The position numbers and the translations under genes are program-made. A stretch of DNA of 64,000 bases from Peptidiphaga gingivicola (GTDB lineage Bacteria; Actinomycetota; Actinomycetes; Actinomycetales; Actinomycetaceae): assembly GCF_001652275.1 (NCBI RefSeq), contig NZ_LVZK01000001.1, forward strand, positions 310,001 through 374,000, written 5' to 3'. Below, one piece after another: positions 7,466-17,124 of this stretch. The first letter of the stretch is position 1. Each line of letters opens with the position of its first letter. The notes beneath the pieces were generated by a model, which did not search any database, was not told the origin of the DNA, and worked only from the letters and a program-made list of their open reading frames with translations.

Positions 7466-10075
7466 CTACTCCCGCACGGTCAGCTTGAGGCCCGGCGTCG
7501 AGTCGGACGGGTCGGTGTCCACCGTGACCGTCGCGCCGTCGGTCGCCTCGCCCGAGAGCAGCATCCGCGCCAGCTTGTCGCCAATCTCGCGCTGAATGAG
7601 CCGCCGCAGCGGGCGCGCGCCATAGGCAGGGTCGTACCCGTCCATCGCGAGGAACTCCCTGGCCGCATCGGTCACGTCCAGCGTTATCCGCCGCGACTTC
7701 AGGCGCCGCGCCACCTGCTCCACCTGCAGATCCACGATCTTGCCCAGCTCCTCCAGGCTCAGCGGGTCGAACACGATGACGTCGTCGAGCCTGTTGATGA
7801 ACTCCGGCTTGAACGCCTTCCGCACGGACGCCATAACCGCCTCGCGCTTCTGGCTTTCGTCGAGCGTCGGATCCATGAGCGCCTGCGAGCCCAGGTTCGA
7901 GGTCAGAATCAAGATCGTGTTCTTGAAATCCACCGTGCGCCCCTGGCCGTCGGTCAGGCGGCCGTCGTCGAGCACCTGCAGCAGAATGTCGAAAACGTCC
8001 GGATTCGCCTTCTCGACCTCGTCCAGCAGAATCACCGAATACGGGCGGCGCCGCACGGCCTCCGTCAGCTGGCCGCCCTCCTCGTAGCCCACGTATCCGG
8101 GAGGGGCGCCCACCAGGCGCGAGACGGAATGCTTCTCCGAATACTCCGACATGTCGATGCGCACGATCGCGCGATCATCGTCGAACATGAACTCCGCCAG
8201 CGACTTCGCCAGTTCCGTCTTGCCCACGCCCGTGGGCCCCAGGAACAGGAACGAGCCGAGCGGCCGGTTCGGGTCGGCGACGCCGGCGCGCGAGCGGCGC
8301 ACAGCGTCCGAAACGCTCGCCACCGCATTCTTCTGGCCGATGAGCCGCTTGCCCAGGACGTCTTCCATAGACAGCAGCTTCTCCGTCTCCCCCTGCAGCA
8401 GCTTGCCGACGGGCACGCCCGTCCACGCGGAGATCACCTCGGCGATCTCGTCGGCGTCCACACGCTCGGCGATCATCGGTTCGATGTCGGCGTCGGCCTC
8501 GGCGAGCTCCTGCGCCTCGGCCTCCGCAATCTCGGCCTCGATCGCCGGAATGTCGCCGTTTTGGAGGCGTCCGGCGTCCTCGTAGCGGCCCTCGCGGACG
8601 GCGCGTTCAAGCTCCGTGCGCAGCTCGTCGAGCTTCACCCTCAGCTCGCCGACGCGGTTGCGCCCGGCCTTCTCGGACTCCCACCGCGCGTTGAGGGCGG
8701 CGAGCTCCTCGGACTTGTCCGCAAGCTCGGCCCGCAGCTTCTCCAGCCGGTCGGCGGCCGCGGCGTCGTCCTTCGTCTCCGTCTCAACCAGGTAGGCCTC
8801 CTCCATCTTGAGGCGGTCCACCTGCCGCTGAAGGGCGTCGATCTCCTCGGGCGAGGAATCGAGCTCCATGCGCAGGCGCGAGGCGGCCTCGTCTACGAGG
8901 TCGATGGCCTTGTCCGGAAGCTGGCGCCCCGGAATGTAGCGGTTCGAAAGCGTCGCGGCGGCGACGAGCGCGCCGTCGGAGATCGTCACCTTGTGGTGCG
9001 CCTCGTACTTCGGCGCGATTCCGCGCAGGATCGCCACCGTGTCCTCCACCGAGGGCTCGCCCACGTACACCTGCTGGAAGCGCCGCTCGAGGGCCGGGTC
9101 CTTCTCGATGCCCTCGCGGTACTCGTCCAGCGTGGTGGCGCCGATGAGCCGCAGCTCGCCGCGCGCGAGCATCGGCTTGAGCATGTTGCCCGCGTCCATC
9201 GCGCCCTCGGAGCCGCCGCCCGCGCCGACGATCGTGTGGATCTCGTCAATGAACGTCACGATCTCACCGGCAGAATCCTTGATCTCCTGAAGAACCGCCT
9301 TGAAACGCTCCTCGAACTCGCCGCGGTACTTCGCGCCCGCCACCATCGAGGCGACGTCGAGCTGGATGAGCCGCTTGCCGCGCAGGGACTCCGGCACGTC
9401 GCCGTCGACAATGCGCTGGGCAAGGCCCTCCACCACGGCCGTCTTGCCGACGCCGGGTTCGCCGATGAGCACCGGATTGTTCTTCGTGCGCCGCGAGAGC
9501 ACCTGGACGACGCGGCGAATCTCCGAGTCGCGGCCGATCACCGGGTCCATCTTGCCCTCGCGGGCCGCCGCCGTCAGATCCGCCCCGTACTTTTCGAGAG
9601 CCTGGAACGTGCCCTCGGGGTCGGGACTGGTCACCTTGGCGCTGCCGCGCACATTCGGCAGCACCGCCGCGAGCTGCTCTCGGCCCGCGCCCGCCGACTG
9701 CAAGATCTCCCCCGCCTGGCTCTGCGAGGCCGCGACGGCAATGAGCAGGTGCTCGGTCGAAATGTAGGCGTCGCCCAGGGCGGTCGCCTCCTTGCCGGCG
9801 TCGCTGATGACGCGGGAGAGCGTGCGGGAGGCCCCCGGCTGCTGCACGGAGGAGCCCTCGGACGCCGGCAGCGCCGCGAGCGCGGCGTTCACGCGGGATT
9901 CGACCTCCCCGCGGTTGACGCCGACGGCGTCGAGAAGCGCCACGGCCACCCCGCCCTGCTGGGCGAGGAGCGCGGCGAGCAGGTGGAGGGGCTCGACCTG
10001 CGGGTTGCCCGCGTCGGTCGCAAGCCGAATGGCCTCGGCGAGCGCCTCCTGCGATTTGGTCGTCAGTTTGTCCAT
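7466..10075 (-). CDS. clpB: ATP-dependent disaggregase ClpB
   Basis: 869 residues, full length for ClpB/Hsp104. The N-terminal Clp-N repeats occupy about 1-145. The first AAA+ domain has Walker A GEPGVGKT near residue 205 and a FIDEIHT Walker B. A long charged coiled coil, the M-domain, lies at about 400-525. The second AAA+ domain has GPTGVGKT near residue 605 and [10 protein letters not shown]. It resolves protein aggregates together with DnaK/DnaJ/GrpE, encoded 27 kb away. I start at the ATG at 10075, giving [15 protein letters not shown], because GAAAGG lies 5 bases upstream; a longer frame to 10114 has no support. A HAIR operator 85 bases upstream implies HspR control. Confidence 0.97.
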   Translation of the reverse strand: MDKLTTKSQEALAEAIRLATDAGNPQVEPLHLLAALLAQQGGVAVALLDAVGVNRGEVESRVNAALAALPASEGSSVQQPGASRTLSRVISDAGKEATALGDAYISTEHLLIAVAASQSQAGEILQSAGAGREQLAAVLPNVRGSAKVTSPDPEGTFQALEKYGADLTAAAREGKMDPVIGRDSEIRRVVQVLSRRTKNNPVLIGEPGVGKTAVVEGLAQRIVDGDVPESLRGKRLIQLDVASMVAGAKYRGEFEERFKAVLQEIKDSAGEIVTFIDEIHTIVGAGGGSEGAMDAGNMLKPMLARGELRLIGATTLDEYREGIEKDPALERRFQQVYVGEPSVEDTVAILRGIAPKYEAHHKVTISDGALVAAATLSNRYIPGRQLPDKAIDLVDEAASRLRMELDSSPEEIDALQRQVDRLKMEEAYLVETETKDDAAAADRLEKLRAELADKSEELAALNARWESEKAGRNRVGELRVKLDELRTELERAVREGRYEDAGRLQNGDIPAIEAEIAEAEAQELAEADADIEPMIAERVDADEIAEVISAWTGVPVGKLLQGETEKLLSMEDVLGKRLIGQKNAVASVSDAVRRSRAGVADPNRPLGSFLFLGPTGVGKTELAKSLAEFMFDDDRAIVRIDMSEYSEKHSVSRLVGAPPGYVGYEEGGQLTEAVRRRPYSVILLDEVEKANPDVFDILLQVLDDGRLTDGQGRTVDFKNTILILTSNLGSQALMDPTLDESQKREAVMASVRKAFKPEFINRLDDVIVFDPLSLEELGKIVDLQVEQVARRLKSRRITLDVTDAAREFLAMDGYDPAYGARPLRRLIQREIGDKLARMLLSGEATDGATVTVDTDPSDSTPGLKLTVRE

Positions 10076-10159
10076 AAGCCTTTCACTTTCCTTTGCGTCC
10101 TTGAGGGACGGCATTGATGTCTATAGAAGACTGTGTCTATGAAGGACAACGCCACTGAG

Positions 10160-10180
10160 ATTGAGTCTATTCCACTCAAG
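10160..10180 (-). promoter_or_regulatory. HAIR operator (HspR site) of clpB
   Basis: Read on minus, CTTGAGT, seven bases, ACTCAAT: one mismatch from the HAIR consensus CTTGAGT-N7-ACTCAAG. It lies about 85 bases upstream of the clpB start. HspR is encoded in this window (34893-35408). Confidence 0.88.
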
Positions 10181-10357
10181 TTTATTTGCACAAGGACGGC
10201 TCACGGACACGGCCGATTCGTCGGCGTCTCCGGCCGGGAGTCCAATGCGCGCCGGCTGCCGATCCGGCGTCGGACGTCCGCGAAGCGGCCCTCCGGCCGG
10301 TCGTCGGACACTCCGCCGGGGAACTCGCGGCGGAGCAGCCTCACTCGCGGCGCCCCC

Positions 10358-11209
10358 TCAGTTCACAATCCCGCCCGGGACGTCGCCGTCGACCGAAAGG
10401 CCGCTCTTCTCGATGATCTTCGTCAGCTCGGACTCCGAGTACGCAGAGGCGGGGCACGTGTAGCTCACCAGCACATACACCGCGGGCGTCGACGTCGAAA
10501 ACGCGCGGAGCCAGTGCCATCCGCGGTAGTTCTTGCCTCCGGCGTCGGCATACGTCACGACGTTGGCGACGCCGTCGACCTCCGCGCCGTTCGCGCCGCG
10601 CAATTTCGTCCTGCCGGAAGGCTCGGCGTGGAAATTCGATTTGCCCTGCTGCAACTCGGCCAGATGGCGATTGACAGCGTCCTCCGTCATCTTGCGCTCG
10701 CCGCCCTGGGCCCCTTCGGCCTGTTGCCGCCCGGCGGAGAGGAAGCAGCCTTTCTTGCTTTTTGAAAGGATCTTGCCGCTGTTCGCCTGGCCGGCCTTCC
10801 ACCCCTTCATCTTCGTGGGAGAGTTCAACGACGGCGCGCCTGTGCCGGCCGCCTTGCCGCCTCCGGGCGTCGAACCGCCTCCCGTCGAAGAGCCCGACGG
10901 CGTCGCCGACGCTCCTCCGGACGATCCGTCCGAGGCCGTTGTTCCGTCGCCTGTGCCGGCGCTCTGCTCGCCGTTCGAGGCGGCCCCGCCCGGCGGCGAT
11001 TCGTTTTCAGCCGAGGAATCGCCGCCCTCCGACTGCCCCTTTCCCGGCTGTCGTCCCTTCCCGGCGTGCGAGGCCTTGCTTTCCGAGGCCTTGGAAGAGT
11101 CGCCGTCCGAGCACGCCTCCAGAGCCGCAAGTGGAAGGCCGAAGGCGAGAATCAGAGCGGCGCCGCGGCTCGCGAGACGGCGTCGGCCCGCGAAACGATG
11201 TGTCTTCAC
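10358..11209 (-). CDS. Secreted lipoprotein with Gly/Ser-rich linker, unknown function
   Basis: A 283-residue protein starting at GTG 11209 with AGGAG eight bases upstream. A basic signal peptide ends in LEAC near residue 33, an acceptable though imperfect lipobox. Then follow about 100 residues of Gly/Ser/Thr/Pro-rich linker and a folded C-terminal domain of about 135 residues with two cysteines (GCFLS and YTCPAS) that could form a disulphide. I do not recognise the family. It lies between the clpB HAIR site and the DNA glycosylase and has its own promoter space. It probably extends a small domain from the membrane through the cell wall. Confidence 0.75.
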   Translation of the reverse strand: MKTHRFAGRRRLASRGAALILAFGLPLAALEACSDGDSSKASESKASHAGKGRQPGKGQSEGGDSSAENESPPGGAASNGEQSAGTGDGTTASDGSSGGASATPSGSSTGGGSTPGGGKAAGTGAPSLNSPTKMKGWKAGQANSGKILSKSKKGCFLSAGRQQAEGAQGGERKMTEDAVNRHLAELQQGKSNFHAEPSGRTKLRGANGAEVDGVANVVTYADAGGKNYRGWHWLRAFSTSTPAVYVLVSYTCPASAYSESELTKIIEKSGLSVDGDVPGGIVN

Positions 11210-11644
11210 GATCTTCTCTCCTATTGCGTGATTGCCCGCCGCAACCCGTTCGCAGCGGCTTATACGGACTCTACCTACCCACAGCGGACCATGCTCGTTC
11301 GGACACAATGTGGAAGTATTAGTCTGGCGCGCATTGTGGGAAAGCGCCGGATGACGCGAATCGGCGTCTCCTCGGCGATCGCGGGTAGGATGATCGCCGA
11401 CGTCGAAATCCACAGTTTCCTGTGCCTGAGGCGGCTGAGCCGCGTCTGTGGGAGGCGCGACCTTGCGGAGCGCGACCGGCGGAGCAGCTGAGCACGGAGC
11501 CGCTGCCGCCGAAATCGGCGGGGTCCCGCGCGCGCACGCCGGGATAGACGCTGCGAACAACGAGACGCGCGCACGCCGGGGACGCGCCCGCGAACGGCAC
11601 GAAGCACACGCCGAGACGTGCACGAACAGCAAGAAAGGGAGGCC
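11210..11644. other. Intergenic region between divergent genes
   Basis: A 435-base gap between the lipoprotein (leftward) and the DNA glycosylase (rightward). It is GC-rich and contains two loose copies of GCGCGCACGCCGGG near 11528-11580. No open frame with a ribosome site and no convincing hairpin. Both promoters should lie here. Confidence 0.5.
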
Positions 11645-12712
11645 ATGCCGGAAGGTCAAGCAATTCACCGCATCGCGCGCCTGATAAACGAGAGGTTCGA
11701 GGGCGCCGACGTCGTCGCCTCCTCCCCGCAAGGGCGCTTTTCCGACGGCGCACGCCGCCTGGACGGGCTCACGGCCGGACGGGCCGAAGCCTGGGGCAAG
11801 CACTTTTTCATGCCGTTCGCCGACGGCGGCTCCTTCGCGCGCGCCGACAACGGGCCTTCGAGCGGCATGCCCGCGGGCAGCGCCCTCCAGAGCGAGGAAG
11901 AGTCAAGCAGCGGGCGTTTGAACGCGAAGAACGCGATCGCCCCGGGCGCGGAGCACCTCGCCGAGACTCCTCTGGGCGGCACGTCCCTGGGCGACGACGG
12001 GCCCCTGTGGCTTCACATTCATCTGGGTCTGTACGGCAGGTGGCACTTCACGGGCGAGGGCTCGGACGCGATCGTCGGCGCCGGCGTCCGCAGCGGCAAT
12101 CACAACGCGGTCAACGTCGGCGCGGGCAGCACGGTGCGGCTGCGGCTCGCCGCCAACGGGTTTACGGCCGATCTCACGGGACCCTCCCGATGCGAGATCC
12201 TGGACGGGCCAGGAGTGCGGGCCGCCGTCTCCAAGCTCGGCCCCGATCCCGTTCGCAACGAGCCCGGAGACCGCGAGCGCTTCGTCGAGGCGGTTCGGCG
12301 GAGGCGGTCGCCGGTGGGCCAGCTGGTTCTCGACCAGTCGATCGCCGCGGGGCCGGGAAACATCTACCGCGCAGACTGCCTTTTCCGCGTCGGAATCTCG
12401 CCTCTGCGGCCCGGCAACAAGGTTTCGGCCGAACGCCTGAAGGCCCTGTGGGACGACCTCGTTGAGACGATGCAGGCCGACGTTCCCGACGGCGTCATAC
12501 GCACGGTCCCGGAAAGCCTGAGGCCAGAACCGGCCAAGGCTTCTGGCGCGAAGAATCCAGACGCCGAAAGCGCCGACGGCGACGACCCGGAGGCCCAGCG
12601 TTTCGCGGTCTACCACCGCACGGGAAGGCCGTGCCTGAGATGCGGCACGCCTGTGGCGGAGAAAGAAATGGCCGGACGCCGCCTCTTCTGGTGCCCGAGC
12701 TGCCAGCGATGA
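11645..12712 (+). CDS. nei: Fpg/Nei-family DNA glycosylase/AP lyase
   Basis: Base-excision repair enzyme of 355 residues. After Met removal the N-terminus is PEGQAIHR, giving the catalytic Pro and the essential Glu; this fixes the start at 11645, after GGGAGG. Helix-two-turn-helix residues fall in VLDQSIAAGPGNIYRADCL, and the protein ends with a zinc finger CLRCGT...WCPSCQR. PEGQAIHR is typical of the actinobacterial endonuclease VIII (Nei) branch, which removes oxidised pyrimidines. A poorly conserved insert of about 55 residues (11825-12000) separates strands in the N-terminal domain. Substrate preference cannot be read from sequence. Confidence 0.88.
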   Translation: MPEGQAIHRIARLINERFEGADVVASSPQGRFSDGARRLDGLTAGRAEAWGKHFFMPFADGGSFARADNGPSSGMPAGSALQSEEESSSGRLNAKNAIAPGAEHLAETPLGGTSLGDDGPLWLHIHLGLYGRWHFTGEGSDAIVGAGVRSGNHNAVNVGAGSTVRLRLAANGFTADLTGPSRCEILDGPGVRAAVSKLGPDPVRNEPGDRERFVEAVRRRRSPVGQLVLDQSIAAGPGNIYRADCLFRVGISPLRPGNKVSAERLKALWDDLVETMQADVPDGVIRTVPESLRPEPAKASGAKNPDAESADGDDPEAQRFAVYHRTGRPCLRCGTPVAEKEMAGRRLFWCPSCQR

Positions 12713-12816
12713 AGCGGTGACGGGCCTTGCGCTCGCTGCGTCCGATCGTCGGGCTCTTCAATGGAAAGAGGCCGTCTTTTCAGCCCGAAGAGGCTTTTAA
12801 CCGAAAGAGGCGTCCT

Positions 12817-15800
12817 CTAGTCGAAGGAGACGGCCGAGTCGAGCCACGCCACCTGGATCAGCTCGCGATTGACTTCGCGCGAACGGAACTGGCCGCGGCC
12901 GGGCATGCCCTCCTGGGGCCGGATCCGGCCGAGGACGGTGCCCTCCTCCGGGTTGCCGGGCAGGAGCATGGCAGGCGAGGCGAGATCGTTCATCGCCTGA
13001 ATGACGGGAGAGCCGTACATGGCCCTGCTCGCGCCTCCCATGCGGCGGGCGACGATGATGTGCAAGCCGACGTCGCGCGCCTGCGCCATCATCGGGACGA
13101 GGGCCCTGACCGGATTGCCCTGGGAATTGTCGACGAGGTCGTAATCGTCGACGACGACCCACGCCTCAGGCCCCTTCCACCAGCTGCGCTCGCGCAGCTG
13201 TTTGGCGGTGACGTCCGAGCCGGGAACGCGCGTTGCGAGGAACTGCGCCAGGCCGTTGAGCTGCTCTGTCGCCTCGGCCGCGTTGCGCAGGTGGCGGCCG
13301 ACGTAGCCTTCGGGCAGCTCGCCGAGGAGCGAGCCTCGGTAGTCCACCGCGAAGATCTGCGCCTGCTGCGGCGTGTACAAACGGGCGATTTCCGAGCAAA
13401 TGAGCCGCAAAGTCGCGGTTTTCCCGGACTTCTGGTCTCCGAAGAAGAAGAAGTGGGAATTCGCGTCGAAGTCGATTCCGAAGGGCTCCAGGCGGGATTC
13501 GCCGAGCCCCAGAAGGACCCTGCGATCGTCCTTGCTGACCCTGCGGCGGACCTGCTCGATGGAAACCTTGTCCGGCAGCACGCGCAGCTTCGGACCCCGC
13601 GGGCCGGTCCACAGTTTGTTGACGTTTTCGACGAGGTCGGTGACGCCTTCGGAGAGACTCTCGGGGTTGTGATCGGCGTCCACTCGGGGAAGCGCGCCCA
13701 GAATATGGTGTTTGGACGGCTCAAGGCCGCGCCCGGGGGCGCCGGTGGGCACGTTCCGCGAGAGTTTCCTGTCGATCTCCGAATCGAGGGCGTCACCCAA
13801 ACGCAGCTCGATTCGCGAGCCGAACATGTCTTTGACGGCCGTGCGGAAGTTCATCCACCGCAGCGCCGTGGCGATGACGTGCATTCCGAAGTTCAGGCCG
13901 CGGGGGATGAGGTCCTGCAGACGCATCTCGAGCTCGTCGAAATCGGACCGCAGCGCCTGCCAGCCGTCGACCACCAGGAAGATGTCGCCGTATCCGTCGT
14001 CGGCCTTCCCTTCGGCGCGCATGCGCCTGTAAGCCGCCATCGATTCGATTCCCTGGGCGGCAAAGTACCGCTCGCGGTCATCGACGATCGACTTGATCTC
14101 CGCGAACATGCGGCGCACGCGGGTCTCGTCGCTTCGCAGGGCGACGCCGGACATATGGGCGAGGTCCCTCATTCCGGCGAACGTTCCGCCGCCGAAGTCC
14201 ATTGCGTAGACCTGGATCTCTATCGGCGTATGGGTCAGCGCCAGCGCGCCGACGACGGTCCGCGCGAAGGTCGACTTTCCGGACTGTGGGCCTCCGATGA
14301 TCGCAAGGTGGCCTCCCGCGCCGGAGAGGTCGAGGGTGAGGATGTCCCTGCGTTGTTCGAGCGGGCGGTCGACGTCGCCCACGGGGATCGTGAACTGGCC
14401 GGCGCCGCGCCACTTCGGCGAATGCAGGCCGAGGACGGGCGAGACGCGGAGATCCGGCATGAGGCTGTCGAGCGTGGCCGGGACGTTGAGCGGCGGCAGC
14501 CACACCTGATGGGCGTCCGGCCCCTTGCCTGCCATCCGGGCGACGGCGATGTCGAAGGTGGTGTTCGGCACCCCGGGGATGCCGGAGTCGCCGAGCTCGT
14601 CCTCTTCCGAGCCCGAATCCTCTTCGACTTCCTCGACCTGCTCCGTTTCAAGACGCAGAGGCTTGGCGGTGAAGTCGAGGATCTCCACCTCTTGGGCCTC
14701 GCCGGATCCGAGGGCGGCGCTCAGCTCCGTTCGCCTGGGCGGGGGCCCGGAAACATAGGAAGATCGGAATCTGATGAGCCCGCTGCTGGCGTCGGGCTTG
14801 AGGTATCCGACGCCGGGGATGGCGGGGAGCTCGTAGGCCTCGGAGCCGCCGATGACGCCGCGCGACTCCTGCGCGGAGAATGTGCGCAGGCCGATGCGGT
14901 AGGACAGGTGCTCTTGCAGTCCGCGCAAACGGCCCTCTTCGAGTCTCTGCGAAGAAAGCAGGAGGTGGACGCCCAGGGATCGGCCGAGGCGGCCGATCTG
15001 ATTGAACATGTCGACGAAGTCCGGCTTTTCTGCCAGGAGCTCGGAGAACTCGTCGGCCACCACGAGGAGCGCGGGAAGCGGGACGAGCTCGGTGCGGCCG
15101 TTCTTGCGGGCGCGCTCGTAATCGTGGATGTTCTTGAAATTTCCGGCTGCGCGCAGGAGCTCCTGGCGCCGATTCATCTCGCCGCGCAGGGCGTCCTCCA
15201 TGCGGTCGACCAGCGTGAGGTCCTCACCGAGGTTGGTGATGATAGCCGAGACGTGGGGCATCTTCGCCATGCCCGCGAAGGTCGCGCCGCCTTTGAAGTC
15301 GATGAGCACGAAGTTGAGCTCTTCGGAGGAATGGGCCATGGCCAGCGCCAGAACGAGGGTTCGCAGCACCTCGGACTTTCCGGAGCCCGTCGCGCCGATG
15401 ATGAGGCCGTGTGGGCCCATTCCGTTGAGCGCCGACTCCTTGATGTCCAGGTAGACCGTTTTGTGCTCGGGGGTCAGGCCGATGGGCACGCGCAGGCGGT
15501 CGCGCTCCAGGCGGGGCCTCCAGGCGATGTCGGTGTCGAGGTCGCGGACGTCGCCCAGTCCCAGGAGGTCCACAAGCTCCGCGGAAGCCTCCCCGGGGGC
15601 GTCGACGGCGGAGCCCGACGCTGCGGCGTCGGTCTGTATGAGCGCCTGCGTGGCCAGGCGCCTGGCGGCGGCCTCGGCCTGGACCACGGAAAGTCCGTGC
15701 GACCGGCCGCTGACCGGCTCGAAGCCGATCTGCAAAAGCTCGAGGTTATCGCCCTCCCCCAGCTGGACGCGCACTGTGTTCGCGTCCGTCAGCGACTCCC

Positions 15801-16830
15801 AGTTGGCGGGAATCTCCACAACGGTCACGCCCAAAACTCCGTCTTCGGTGATGATGGGATGGTCGGGCGGGATGCTGACGCCGTCGTTGACGATCACGAG
15901 GTGGGGAAGCTCGGTTCCGTTCTGATCGGAGACGAAGCGGGGGCGGTCGGCGATGCCGTCGGGCAGAAGGTCCATGATGTTGGTCGGATCGACGTCGATC
16001 ATGCGGGCCGGGCCGATGGAGTCGAAGATCCTGTCGGAGCCGGCGTGGGGAAGCCATTTGATCCAGTCCCACTCGTCCCAGTGGTCCGTGCTGGTGAGCA
16101 CGGCGATGCGGACGTCGGAGGCCTTGGTGAAGGTTGCGATCTGAACGAGCACCGAACGCGCCACGGCCCGGGCCTTGGCCGGCGAGTTGCCGATGATCTG
16201 CAGACGGGCGATCGTCGAGAGGTTGACGCCCAGCGGCAGTTCGTCGAGCCCCTTGTAAAGCCCCTCGAACTGGACCAGGGCGGACTCGGCGACGGGGTCG
16301 GCCTCGGCCACGGCCGACGCCTCGGCCTTCGTGTAATCCAAAGTGAAGGGCTGGTTCGCCGCTCCGACTCGCGACAGGAGGAACTCCTCGTCGGCCGGCT
16401 CGCGCTCGCCCACTCGCGTGCCCTCCTCGAGGATCACGGGAAGGTCGCCCGGGTGAGGCAAAAACCACTGGGCGAACTCTCTCTGCATGTCCTCGGCCTT
16501 GCGGGCGTTCTGCCTCGTCTTGGCCAGGTAGGCGAGGTACTCGCGCCGGCTTCCCGTGACGGAGTTCCTGAACTGGACGCGGTTGCGGTAGATGTTCAGA
16601 AAGGCCACACAGAGCATCGCCACGACGAAGAGGCCGGACATCAGGATCATCCTCGGCGAGCGGTTGCCGGACATCGCCATGACCACCATCATGCCCATCG
16701 ACCCGAACATGGGAAGGATCATGGCCAAAGCGCCGGTCAAGCCTTCCGACCGCTGAATCTCAGGCGGAGCCTTGAGCTCGACGACCTCCTGCGGCGGCGC
16801 TTTCGGCGCTTGACGTTTCGTCGTTGCCAC
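12817..16830 (-). CDS. eccC: Type VII secretion ATPase EccC (FtsK/SpoIIIE type)
   Basis: 1337 residues, the fused EccCa-EccCb length. Two membrane helices lie at about 30-85, followed by three FtsK-like ATPase domains with intact Walker A motifs: GATGSGKSE near 478, GGPQSGKST near 847 and GDQKSGKTA near 1133. EccC is the motor that recognises the C-terminal signal of ESX substrates and drives export. The start is the GTG at 16830 with GGAGG seven bases upstream; the longer frame to 16941 has no ribosome site. It is divergent from eccD across a 294-base promoter gap. The opposite strand shows a huge open frame, which is only a codon-use shadow. Confidence 0.96.
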   Translation of the reverse strand: MATTKRQAPKAPPQEVVELKAPPEIQRSEGLTGALAMILPMFGSMGMMVVMAMSGNRSPRMILMSGLFVVAMLCVAFLNIYRNRVQFRNSVTGSRREYLAYLAKTRQNARKAEDMQREFAQWFLPHPGDLPVILEEGTRVGEREPADEEFLLSRVGAANQPFTLDYTKAEASAVAEADPVAESALVQFEGLYKGLDELPLGVNLSTIARLQIIGNSPAKARAVARSVLVQIATFTKASDVRIAVLTSTDHWDEWDWIKWLPHAGSDRIFDSIGPARMIDVDPTNIMDLLPDGIADRPRFVSDQNGTELPHLVIVNDGVSIPPDHPIITEDGVLGVTVVEIPANWESLTDANTVRVQLGEGDNLELLQIGFEPVSGRSHGLSVVQAEAAARRLATQALIQTDAAASGSAVDAPGEASAELVDLLGLGDVRDLDTDIAWRPRLERDRLRVPIGLTPEHKTVYLDIKESALNGMGPHGLIIGATGSGKSEVLRTLVLALAMAHSSEELNFVLIDFKGGATFAGMAKMPHVSAIITNLGEDLTLVDRMEDALRGEMNRRQELLRAAGNFKNIHDYERARKNGRTELVPLPALLVVADEFSELLAEKPDFVDMFNQIGRLGRSLGVHLLLSSQRLEEGRLRGLQEHLSYRIGLRTFSAQESRGVIGGSEAYELPAIPGVGYLKPDASSGLIRFRSSYVSGPPPRRTELSAALGSGEAQEVEILDFTAKPLRLETEQVEEVEEDSGSEEDELGDSGIPGVPNTTFDIAVARMAGKGPDAHQVWLPPLNVPATLDSLMPDLRVSPVLGLHSPKWRGAGQFTIPVGDVDRPLEQRRDILTLDLSGAGGHLAIIGGPQSGKSTFARTVVGALALTHTPIEIQVYAMDFGGGTFAGMRDLAHMSGVALRSDETRVRRMFAEIKSIVDDRERYFAAQGIESMAAYRRMRAEGKADDGYGDIFLVVDGWQALRSDFDELEMRLQDLIPRGLNFGMHVIATALRWMNFRTAVKDMFGSRIELRLGDALDSEIDRKLSRNVPTGAPGRGLEPSKHHILGALPRVDADHNPESLSEGVTDLVENVNKLWTGPRGPKLRVLPDKVSIEQVRRRVSKDDRRVLLGLGESRLEPFGIDFDANSHFFFFGDQKSGKTATLRLICSEIARLYTPQQAQIFAVDYRGSLLGELPEGYVGRHLRNAAEATEQLNGLAQFLATRVPGSDVTAKQLRERSWWKGPEAWVVVDDYDLVDNSQGNPVRALVPMMAQARDVGLHIIVARRMGGASRAMYGSPVIQAMNDLASPAMLLPGNPEEGTVLGRIRPQEGMPGRGQFRSREVNRELIQVAWLDSAVSFD

Positions 16831-17124
16831 GTGCTGTCCTCCAGATTCGTTCTCTTCCCGCGTGGATATGCGAAGCGGGCCGACCTGCGGATCGTGTCTG
16901 CGGATCGCGGCGCCGGCCCCTCTATGGATCATACTGAGCAAAACGAATTCGCTCGAGCGTGTTCATCCTCGCTTTCCTCGGAATCTACACCTCTATTTAC
17001 CGAAACCGCGCCGGTTAGTGAGATTTGCTGTAAGTTTACGGGGAGTACTCCACCAAGCGCGGGCCTACGCGGCGCGCTATTGTGGACGAGAACGTACACA
17101 CGCAGCTTTCGACCAAGGGGAAGC

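Noticed and set aside
8129-10117. 662-codon open frame opposite clpB
   Set aside because: His/Leu/Arg-rich, no recognisable domain; shadow of the real gene.
12727-16860. Very long plus-strand open frame (part of a 1918-codon frame) opposite eccC
   Set aside because: It is the mirror of eccC codon use in GC-rich DNA; the protein-like part begins only at the eccD start (17125).
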